From Nigrospora sphaerica (lineage: Eukaryota > Ascomycota > Sordariomycetes > Amphisphaeriales > Apiosporaceae): a DNA stretch of 64,000 nucleotides. Numbering within the stretch: the stretch's first letter is position 1; every line of letters starts with the position of its first letter. Below the pieces are notes generated by a model. It saw only the letters and a program-made list of their open reading frames with translations, was not told the DNA's origin and ran no database searches. This document shows positions 39,248-49,748 of the stretch, one piece after another. The translations under genes and the position numbers were made by a program. The stretch covers positions 2,108,001-2,172,000 of the forward strand of contig JAGVVL010000002.1 in NCBI GenBank assembly GCA_018287875.1, read 5' to 3'.

Positions 39248-41151
39248 GCCCGTCTGTGTTCGCGATGGGGTTAACGCACAGCGGAGGGGGAGCAAATAGG
39301 TGAGCGGCAGGGTTGGCACGTTGTCTGGCTGGAGACCGGGTGGGTGGAGGTGAGGAGAATGGGGACACGGATCCTCGGCTTCGCGACGGCGTGCGGGCGC
39401 TATCACCGGCCCCGCTTGTTACGTGTTTGTCTCCCCGGCTGCCGGCGTCCAGTCATGAAGCCCCGAAACTGCTCGATGCCCAAAGCGCAGCTACGCCCGG
39501 GGGGTTGGACTCTATCCGTCTACATGAGCATGTAATTTAGGTTAGTAGGTACGTGATTCAAAACGGTACGCATTAGAATTTCTTTTGCCGGACGACGCTC
39601 GATCACCTCGTCTATACGCGTAGTTTGACCAGACGAATGGCAAGTGAGCACTTACCAGACGAGAAGCGCATGCCGAATCCTTGATTGGGCCTCCTCGAGG
39701 ACGAATGCATCTTCGTCATATCGACCCCGCAAGACTGTGACTTCTGAGCTCCAACAAGTGAAATAGGAACGAGTACTCGAGACCAAGGGGAACAAGAGCG
39801 ACAGCACCCGCGGGCAAACACAAATATCACTTCTTCTTCACTGCCAGAGAACACGCTCCAGCCAGCAACGAAAAAGAGGGAAAGAACACGCCTGTCAGAC
39901 TTCGACCGCTACCCACCCCGGCCACGCGCCCGAAGGCAGACCATGACGAATCGGGGTTGAGATCATCACCACTCTCTATACAGCACCCGAAGGTACCGCC
40001 ATCCTTGCGGACAGGGCGAGAGTAAACCGACCACACGAGGTGGCCGAGAGCAAAAAGCTTCACTCTAGGGTAGCGGCGATGTGAATCATCAACCAGGGTG
40101 GGATCTGATGGCTCTCTTGGAGAAATCAGAGAAGGACGACTACTATAGAAATGATTCTCTAGAGTATTGTCGACATGAGGAAAAAAGGAAAAGAGAAATC
40201 AGATTCCAGGGAGCAGAGGCGTATATTTATACCTGCTGTAGGCGCGGCTTGGTGAGGCTGTTTGCCGGGTGGGTGTCAAGAAGGGACGCGCTAGGAAGCG
40301 CGCGTCGCCCACCCGCGGCAAATTCTGCTCGGCCCTTCTGGAGGCGAACCGACCTCTCATTGGCTTGTTCTTACATCAGGCTTGGAATTGTCCGTCAACC
40401 TACTCCGGCTGCTTTCTGATCAAATCCACTCTCGCAGGTCCAGACCTCGGCACAGCAGCCGCGCCCGGGAGAGCGTCTTCCGAATATATGGAAACTATTT
40501 GTCACTTGAACGTCGCCGGCACCAACTTCTCGTGTCAAGTGAGCAGCAGCGTTGTTCCGGGCATATTGTACCCATGGAACAGGGCGCGACATACAACTAC
40601 GCAGTACTATCAGCTGTACATGTTCATACATCAAACGACGATGCGTACTTGGTGTTTGGAACCGATTGATCACCAGGCTCTATGGGCACCTTGCTGTGTA
40701 AGGTTGTGCTGCAGGGTCGTACGTGATGCTCCGCAGGAGAAGAGTCGCGCGGGCACCAGCGCCTGCAGCCTGCATAGCACATATCTTGTTACGCAGTACT
40801 GCGCAAAGGCCAAATCGGGAGAGAATCGTCACCAACGTCTATATCTAGAATGCGCCCCTCTGCTCACGGACTTGTGCAAAGTACAGTACATGATTAAGCA
40901 CTCGCCCAACGGAGAGGTATTCTACTTTGACAAAAGAAATATGAACCTTCCAAAACCATACCGCAACAACGTACCGTCGAAGCAAGCTCCCGTCTAGGAC
41001 CTACTTGCGAAATACTTAATATATCGCCTCTCTCGACTCGTTGACACCGGCCCATTACTTCACGCGTCTCCGTCTTCTGGAGAAACCCCCGCCCCGCCCC
41101 CCCTCCCCATTCTTATTGTAGTTGAACGATCGAGATTGCACCTCGACCATC
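39248..41151. other. Intergenic, NMNAT promoter / exchanger 3' flank
   Basis: 1.9 kb with no supported coding gene. On the minus strand a GTAAGT donor at 39655-39650 and a CAG acceptor ending at 39254 could delimit a 402-nt intron in the leader of the NMNAT gene. An open frame at 40269-40997 on the plus strand begins with GTG and has no protein-like features. Confidence 0.45.
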
Positions 41152-44100
41152 TTAGAACGCCATCCCGCTGGTACGTCGTCCAATCGTCTTGTACGTAGTC
41201 CACCCCTCCTCCACGGTGTATGTGTCGAACCGGGCCATGCCCATGTTGTTACCGTCGGTGTAGCCCGAAAAATAGAAGCCAATAATGACCACCAGGTACG
41301 TCAAAAGAAGAATGCTACCCTTGAAGTAGTTGCTCTTGCCTTCGCCGTAGACGTAGCTCAGCAAGAACACGCACAAGATAACCGTCACCATGTCCCACTG
41401 AGGAAAAAGAAGGGTGAAGGTATAACGTGCGATATCCGGCTCCTCGACTGTTGGCACAACAGGATACAAGGCCGAGAACAGGACCAAGGCAGGAATCTGC
41501 AAGAGGCAAACCTGCAGGGCGTAGGCGGACCCGATTTCCATCGAGAGAGCAATGTTGCCGTTCATGGCGAACGAGATGGCATTCTGCGCGTTTGGATGTC
41601 AGCAAAACAGCGGCACGGAAACGCGCGAACGCGCATTTGTGTGTGTGTGGGGGGGGACGCTGTAGTTTCTCTTACCAAAAATTCCGTGGTGTTAGGCACC
41701 AGTGCGAACAGGGTAATACCCAGGAACTTCTCGTCGATGGCAAAGTTCTGCAGCACGACATCCACAGTGTCGACCAGAATTTCCGCTACGATCGCATAAA
41801 GAACCGTCGCGCCCATCAGAATGACGGCGCTCTTCGTCCGGCCCCAGTTGGGGGCGTCGTGGCCGCCCTGCTGCGCCTGCACTTGTTCCGCAGCGTCTTC
41901 CATGTCGGGGAACGTGTGGGTGCGTATGGGCGTGGGCCGAGCCGGAGTATGAGCGCTGCTGTGGTTCGGCCCCTGCGCAGACGTGCGACGGGGCGGGTAC
42001 CGGGCATCCCGCGCGGCGATGGCAGCTGCCGTGGCGGCAAGTTCCGTCACACCGCGGATGAGATTGTTGTTCTCCTGTTCCGAGAGCCCATTGAAGTGAA
42101 CGTGTGAGCGGACGCTGTCCCCATCGGCGCCACTGCCGCCGGTCCTCGGAGGCACTATGTGAGGAGTCTGCGTAGTCCCGTTGGACGGCATAACGCCCGA
42201 CGGCCGCCGCGAATGGTGGGCGCTGGAAGTTCCCGAAAGTCCGACTTGCTTGAGAGACTGCCCCAGGATACGCTTGTACAGGTGGCTGTCTCGAATATCA
42301 GCACCGCTCGCGTCGACAAACGAACGTTGCTCCGATAGCCGGGGTACAGCCACGTGTTCCTCATTCTTCTTCTCCTCCACTTCCGTATTCCAAATCACAG
42401 CAGCGTGGGTTCTCAGAGTGAACCACAAACCTGTGGCGTAGGACAGAAACAAGAACATGGCCGCAGCATAACAGTACGGGCGTACGGCTTCCAGATAGAA
42501 ACGATCGTCGACCTTGGGTGTCTGGGAAAAGTAGCAACGACGGCAGTCCCGGTCCTTCTGCCCGGCTGCGTGGGTGATTACACACTCGGTACAGCTGAGC
42601 TCATGCGTGCCGTAAATCTGGTAGAACAGAGTAGGCCCGAAAGCTGCGACCACGGCAAACAGCAGCATGGTCGAAGTGACACCGGCCGACCGGGCATTGA
42701 AGCGCTGCGTCTTGCGCTTGATGGCGCCAAAACACATGGACAGAGCAGGGAGGAAGAGAACACCTGCGAAGATGCTTCCAATAATACTTCCCTCTACGAG
42801 GGCTCCTTTGCCCTGGCTGAGCGCGACGCAGTAGAGAAAGACCTCGACGATGGTAGAGAAGAAGGCGTTGATGGCCGCGCCCAGGCCCATGGAGGACTGA
42901 GCTGAGATGGAGGCGACAGCCTGGCCGATGAAGTAGGCCAGTGGTATAATGGACAGCAGACCGGCCACAAACAGGAAGCCCGGGGAGGTGAGGAAGTTCT
43001 CCAGGTGAAGGACCCCTTCCAAAACAAGCCAGTCGAAGATGACGAAGACGACGACGGCCATGAGATTGATGAGGAAGATGTTGGTGCCGTCAATGGTATA
43101 CTTCCAATACTTGTAGCCCACCGCCCTGTAGGTACAGAGGAGAATCGACGCTTGGGGACCGTCGGGATCGCGTGCCGAGGTGATATGCGACTCAAAGGAC
43201 AATGCCAACGGATGCCGCTTGAGGTGATCGAAGAGGAGCAGTGTCACCTTGCCCATGGGGATCCAGAAGACTAGAAACCAGCAGATACCGGAGACGATAA
43301 TCAGCGAGGGCGTGATCAAGCCGTAGAAGAAGATGAAGAAGATGACTCTTCCCACGTTCCATTCGCCTCGGCCGAAGAGGCGTCGCTTGAGGCGGGGGCT
43401 CTGGTCCTCGAGATGGCCGGGGTGATGAGAGTGACGGCCGAGGAGGCTGTCGGTCTCGCTGGGCTCTGAGTCGAGGCTCCTCCTCGACCGACCCACAATG
43501 GATCGGTCGCGTTCGGGACCGAAGAAGAGTCTCCCGTACTCCAAGTCGCCGCTCTGCCATTGCTCGTATTCGCTAATGCTTCGACCTTCGCCGAGGTCCT
43601 CTTCGAGGTAGGCCGCGTCCTGCTCTAGCCGAACAAACTTGCCAAAGGGGTAGAACAGATAGCCAGCTAGCCCCCAGAGCACTCGGCCGTACTCCCTTGC
43701 GCTGGGTGCCGCAGCGAAGCAGAAGCAGATGCTGGCGCCTAGCGCAGCAATCAAGGCCATCCACCAGCCGAACGCAAGAGTCCACATGAGGTTGAAGAAC
43801 AGGAGCCAGGCGCTAACACGGCCTCCTGGGGTCGAGTGAATGTCACCCTCGGCTGTCTTCTGGACCGAGCGGTCCTTTTTGTACAAGGCAGGCTTCCATA
43901 TTCTGATACCGAAGGGATGGGTTTCGTTGATGGCTTGTTGCCGGTCTTTGAGGGTGAAGCTCTCCGCGTCGCTGACGTCGTCTTCGTCCTCGATCGGCGT
44001 CTCTTCGTCATCGACACCATCCTCCCCGGCCGGAGGCAGCTCTGATGACTCGGCAGCCTCGGCGACTTCCTCGGGTTGCTCTTCGATGCCACCGTCGTCT

Positions 44101-44749
44101 CCAGCGTCGCCACGAGCTGGCTGGGTTCGTGTCGAGGCGGGAGCAGCCATGTTGCGGCGGCGCAGTGTCGACGGCTGGCGGCCCACGTCGGTGTTGTAAG
44201 CAGGCCGCTGCGAAGAGTAGCCCTGGGCCCTCTCGGCGGCCTCTTCCTCCTCTACCTCGTCTACAGCATCGTCGGTCGAGAAGATGCCGCCTCGGTGGGG
44301 GGCTTGGGCATTCGAGGACGCACGCCGGGTCATGGGTGGTTTCTTGGGACGGGATCTACCGCGTTCGGCAGCAGTGGGGCGAGGCTGCTGCTGGGTACCA
44401 GCGCGGGACTGAGCTCGTTCGTGGATGGAGTTGCTAGCGGAGGCGCTGAAAGATGACGGCTCACCGTGCTGGGTACTGGCGCCGGGCGTCGCGGTCGAAA
44501 CGGTGCCTATGGGAATGATTACACCGTCAGCTCAGGACACGCGCGGCAGGGGTCTCCACGATGCGGCACTATCCTGGCTCGAGTCTGGGAGTCTCACTAA
44601 CCGTACGAGGAGACATCGGCTCTTCTCCGCACCGTATCGCTAGACTGGTAGCTTTCCGCCCTGACATTCTCATCTCGACTGGCGCTCCGGCGAACGTCAG
44701 TCGGCGAATGGGCGGCCGAGTCGTGTGTGTCGCGAGCGGGCGGGTCCAT
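41152..44749 (-). CDS. VNX1-type vacuolar cation/H+ exchanger (CaCA family)
   Basis: Membrane antiporter of the Ca2+/cation exchanger family. The size and long cytosolic N terminus match yeast Vnx1, a vacuolar Na+,K+/H+ exchanger, rather than the short Vcx1. Exons 44749-44602, 44506-41676 and 41583-41152; 1136 residues. The first ~270 residues are hydrophilic and acidic (EDEDDVSDAESF). Around 11-13 transmembrane segments follow. The alpha-1 repeat GLGAAINAFFSTIVEVFLYC (about 590-609) carries the conserved Glu. The alpha-2 repeat ALVPNTTEFLNAISFAMNGN is split exactly by the last intron at residue 993/994. A cytosolic Ser/Thr-rich loop separates the halves. A small Cys cluster (CTECVITHAAGQKDRDCRRC) is unusual and could bind metal or form disulphides. 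The first exon was found by joining SSY-G-TVSTATPG across a 95-nt intron. Confidence 0.9.
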
Positions 44750-47526
44750 GTTGGGCACCGGTCTCGAGTGGTCGTGTTTGCTGTTGCCAGGAATCGGGGA
44801 CAGATTAAGTGTGCTGACGACACCCAGGACAGCCCATTACCAACTAGCCGCAAAGAACCGGTTGGGGGTTGTTTGTGAGACAGGCGGTTCCGGCGGCCTC
44901 GTGTCTTGGCCACTCCCGCGTCGTGAGGTGAGGTAATCTTGTTTGGTACCCGGCCCCAGAGAAGGAAAATCCCTTGGGGTGCGGAGAGCTGGGCGGCGCG
45001 GCTGCTGCTACTGTACAACGCTCCCTGGACGTATCGTCGAGCCACTTGCTTGCCGTTCTGTAGAAGTCGAGGGCGGGGCGGCGGCGACGACGGTTTTAAA
45101 TAACCGCGCAGGCGAGGCGGAGCCGAAACCGACGAAACAGATGGGCGGCGGCGGTACCTAGTCTCAACAACGTGGAAGCTGCGCCGGTAAGTAAAATGCA
45201 GCCTGCAACTTGTCTGAAGCGGCGGCAGACGTTCTTTCTTGTACTGGGACTGGGAAGGAAGGGCATGGGTAGGTGGCACCCTCCCAAGCCGGGATCACAA
45301 GCAGCCAAGCGCGGGATGCATGCTCCTCAGTTCTGCTTGGGTCTGTAAGACCTCCCACATCGCGATGTGCGATAGCAGGCATGGACAGGCGACAGGGTAG
45401 GGATCTGGTCGTGGTCAACTGAGTCGCAGTGGCCCCGCGTGATGGCTTGCCGGCGTCCCCAGACACACCCACCGGCCCTGCTAGTCGGACGGTGGTGCTT
45501 GCTAGAAACCTCGAGCGCCCTAGCTCCATTGTATGCCCTTTTAGACGCCAGGCTCTTCTTGCTCCTCCTCTACCCTCTTCATCTCCCTCGTGACGCTTGA
45601 AGCTGCAGCAGCCGATGATTTGTCACTGTCAGACGGGTTTGCAAATAGGTGCCTTCGCCCGGCCAACCTCTATCAGTACCTTGAGCACCTTTTTGAACGA
45701 ACCTCACGAGCATCGGGCTCCTCTTTCCATCGAGGCAGGCGGCCTCTAGGCCACATCCACCAACGGAGGGAAGTACGGTGAAGCCCGCCAAGGGGGGCCC
45801 ACCCGGCCATCAGTGATCTCCGCCGGGCCCCTCCTAGCCGCCGGCGAGCATATTTACAGGGCTCGTTTAAGTACTTTGGCAGAAGTGGTGGTTAGTGCAT
45901 ACCTCTGTGTACGAAGTAGGCAAAGTATTCCCGACGAGTAGTAGCTGGTTGCTACAGATAGATACGCATCATCACATCTCACACGCGGAGAAGAGGTATG
46001 TACATCCATACCCAATGTGAGCCATCGCTCGTGGCATCCCCAAATAGCCTTGGCTGCTCCGTACGGGCTTCCTGCCGCCGAGTCTGATAGGGCCCCCCTT
46101 CGCACATGGTCTATGGATCGGAACCTGTGCTCACGGTCGGGCTCGTGTGGGCTTGGCAGCTATGGAATGGGCATTCGCCAAAGCAGGATGGTGCGGCAAA
46201 GCCCGAAGGACAAGTGCCAGGTTGGGTTTGCCGCGTGTGCAGGCTCCGGTAGATCTCCTACCACACCGTACTAGTCGCGGGCTCATGGTGCCGAAAAGTT
46301 GTTATCCCTTCGATGGGACGGAGTGAGCGGGCTGTCCGACCAGGGAGCAGGCGCCGAGTTCAGAGCAGTTGTGCCGATCAAGGTAACAATCACCCGCCCA
46401 GGCCGACCCAGTCTGCTGGATAGGGTACCTCCCGTGAGGCACATGCCTTACATAAGTACTCAAGGTAAGTCAAGTCAATCGGTCATCAGGTCTACACAGG
46501 GCGCAGAGCCGCCGTAGGCGTTGCTAGGACACATACACACCGTATCCCACATCGCACATGCGTCGTACGGAGAAGATGTGCGCCGACGTTGGCCATGCGT
46601 GTATGGGTTGGCAGTGACTTCATTCTGCATGGCGAGGCGTGCCCATCAGCCAGCGCTAAGCAGGATCTAGGGTGGACAAGAAGTCTCGAGGTTCCACTCT
46701 CACTTACAGCCTATCCTCCGACCAGTATCTGCGGCTGGCAAACGGGGGCGTCCAGTCCTTGGGCACCAATGGGCGCTGGAGGGCTGCTTTTGATGCCGCC
46801 ATCCCGTTTGCAAGCCCCATGGATGGAATCGATGGCGCTAGCCGTGCCCCAGTATTCCATGGCAATCTGGCGGCGGAGGCGGGACTGTGTTAGGTAAGCA
46901 TTCAGCATACATCCATAGACGCTTGTGCCCGTTGTACCTCGTCTCCCTTCTGTGTGGCTATCCTGCCACAATGTGGCGGGGCAAAATCTCACCAGCCGCA
47001 CAAGGCAAGTGGCGCATATTTCTTCCGGTACGCACCTCTCCCGCCTTACGTAATATGGTAGGTACATTGCTGTACCTGTCCACATCCCCTCCACTCTGAT
47101 GACGGACCGCATGTACTACTGGGGGTGCTGGGTGCAGGTGGAAGAGAGCTCCCTGCCTAAGAGGTACCTCTCCTACGGTGTAGCTCTCTCACTGGACGCG
47201 TTAGCCTTCCACTGCCTAGCAGCTGTGCTGCGGCAAAGCTCCTCCACCAATAGTAGCACCCCTGCGCTTGGTCCGTGGCCTTGCGACCTCACCCATCACT
47301 GTCGTCGCCGCCGCCATCACTGCCAATACCAGCAGCATCATCATCACCGTCGTCGTCATCAGCCCAGTCGACTCGTTTCCAAGCAGCGCTCATCTCCTCC
47401 TTCGCCCCCTGGATCCGATTCTAGCGCGAGCCCGCACGCCACGCACGGCTTGCCCAGTGCCGCCATCCCCTCATTGTCGAGCCAATACGTCCCAAAACGT
47501 CGACGCCCCCGGAGCTGCCAGCAACC
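44750..47526. other. Divergent region, exchanger / Rpt6
   Basis: 2.8 kb with no supported gene. A minus-strand ATG frame at 45164-45529 (121 codons) has no recognisable family. The final 300 nt before rpt6 are C/T-rich with CATCAC-type repeats around 47320-47350. TACC/GGTA steps recur near 47050-47065 and 47160. Confidence 0.5.
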
Positions 47527-48759
47527 ATGGCGCTCGACAACTACTATGCCAACAAGATCGAGGCCATGAAGCTTGAGATCCTCAAGGGCCAAGCTGTCCT
47601 GCGTCGACTCGAAGCCCAAAGAAACGACTACAACTCAAGGGTGCGGTTACTACGGGAAGAGCTCGGCTTGCTTCAACAGCCCGGCTCTTATGTCGGTGAG
47701 GTTGTCAAGGTCATGGGCACCAAAAAGGTCCTCGTCAAAGTTCACCCGGAGGGCAAATATGGTAGGCCGGCTCGGATACGCTTGTCGCTTACGTCCCGAC
47801 TGCCCTGCTAACCTGGATCCGCAGTTGTTGACATTGCCGATTCTGTCGACATTGCCAAGCTCACAGTAGGCAAGCGTGTGACCTTGCTGTCCGACTCGTA
47901 CAAACTGGAGAAAATGCTGCCATCGTCTGTCGACCCCCTCGTGTCTCTCATGATGGTAGAGAAGGTACCCGACAGCACATACGACATGATTGGCGGTCTG
48001 GACCAGCAGATCAAGGAAATCAAGGAGGTCATCGAGCTAGGTCTCAAGCACCCCGAACTGTTCGAATCGCTCGGCATTGCTCAGCCGAAAGGCGTCCTTC
48101 TCTACGGCCCTCCCGGAACGGGCAAGACGCTCTTAGCCCGAGCTGTCGCTCACCATACCGACTGCAAGTTCATCCGAGTGTCCGGTTCCGAGTTGGTGCA
48201 GAAGTACATTGGCGAGGGTTCACGCATGGTCCGCGAGCTGTTCGTCATGGCTCGCGAGCACGCCCCCTCCATCATCTTCATGGACGAGATCGACTCCATC
48301 GGTTCATCTCGCGTGGAGGGCTCCTCTGGTGGCGACTCGGAGGTCCAGCGAACCATGTTGGAGTTGCTGAACCAGCTCGATGGTTTTGAGCCCACCAAGA
48401 ACATCAAAGTCATCATGGCCACGAATCGTCTGGACATTCTCGATCCTGCTCTGCTGCGCCCGGGTCGTATTGACCGGAAGATCGAGTTTCCCCCGCCCAG
48501 TATCGAGGCCCGTGCCGACATCTTGCGCATCCACAGCCGTAAGATGAACCTGACGCGTGGAATTAACCTCACCAAGATTGCCGAGAAGATGAACGGCTGC
48601 TCGGGCGCTGAGCTCAAGGGTGTGTGCACCGAGGCGGGTATGTACGCGCTGAGAGAACGCCGAGTTCACGTGACGCAAGAGGATTTCGAGCTGGCGACTG
48701 CCAAGATCCTGAACAAGCACGATGACAAGGAGGTCTCGCTCCAGAAATTCTGGAAATAA
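47527..48759 (+). CDS. rpt6: 26S proteasome regulatory ATPase Rpt6 (Sug1)
   Basis: One of six AAA ATPases in the 19S base, which unfolds and translocates substrates into the 20S core. Exons 47527-47761 and 47825-48759 (63-nt intron, GTAGGC donor) encode 389 residues, close to yeast Rpt6. Order: N-terminal coiled coil (about 8-48), OB fold (54-110), and AAA domain with Walker A GPPGTGKT (173-180), Walker B/DEID (232-235), sensor ATNRLD and arginine fingers in [10 protein letters not shown]. It ends LQKFWK, so it lacks a C-terminal HbYX motif, as expected for Rpt6. The start has the context AACCATGGC. No proteasome-associated promoter element of the yeast type was seen upstream. Confidence 0.97.
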
Positions 48760-49748
48760 GCTTGGACTTGCGTGCGTCCTATTCTGGACGGCTATCCGCT
48801 CGTGGGGAGGGGTTCCGGCTCAGGACGGCTTCGTAAGAGCTGCTGGAGCAGGGGCGCCTCATGGACACTGTGTATTATTAATACTAGAGAGGGCCGGAAT
48901 TGAAGATTCAAATACGAGATTGCTTGAAGCTTCCGGACCCCCACGACACGCCTCTTGAGTACGGTCCTTTCAGCGCATGTCGCCTTGATACTTGTACTAT
49001 CAATTCAATTTCCGCTTGCCACGTAAGCTACTCTTTCCCGTGCTCATCATCATGCCATGTGTCGCCCGCGGAAAGCCAAATCAGGCAAGCCACTCATTAG
49101 ACGGATCTCACTGCAGCGATTGGGGGAGCCACAGTTTTGACACCGGAAGCCTAACTGGTGGCCCAAGCGGTGCTGTCCTTTTGTTACTGTAGTGGCCACC
49201 AAGGTCACCACGGTGAAGCCTGTCCGGGGAGGGCCGAGTCCATCGTCGTACTCGCTTCGAACTCCTTTTCACGGGGTAGATGGGCGATCCAGCATCGCTT
49301 GGGCAGTAGAGCAGAGGTGCTAATCCGTGCCAATCTTTATGGCTTCGTAGATAGTGTTACACTCGATGTTCTATACGAACGAAGCTGCCTTCTGCAGGCC
49401 GTTCCGGAGCATTACAGAGCTCGTATGTGCCATGACACCGAGACGAGACGTGGCACGACTCCCAGCTGCTCCAAACCTGAAGAATAGTAAACCGGACACC
49501 GATGCATGTCATGTCGCACGGTATCTCCGTCGTCTGCAACATCGCCCTGGGCCCCTGAATGGCCCTTCCCCTCACCCGCCGAAAGCCAGCCAGCCGTGCT
49601 GCCAAGTTCGACAGAGTTCGAGGGCCTCATGTTTCAAACGGTTATTCATATTTGGGTGTGTACGAATGCAAATGCTCATATATGCAGCCAAGCCGGCCGG
49701 CATACCCCAGACGCGCACGTCGTCGCTATGGGGCAAGGTTGGTGACGG
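48760..49748. other. Convergent 3' region, Rpt6 / phosphatase
   Basis: About 990 nt between two convergent stop codons. No protein-like frame and no repeat of note. Confidence 0.55.

Noticed and set aside
40269..40997. 242-codon open frame on the plus strand
   Set aside because: It starts with GTG and has no recognisable family, codon pattern or splice context.
45164..45529. 121-codon ATG frame upstream of the exchanger gene
   Set aside because: Unrecognised composition; more likely leader or intergenic DNA.
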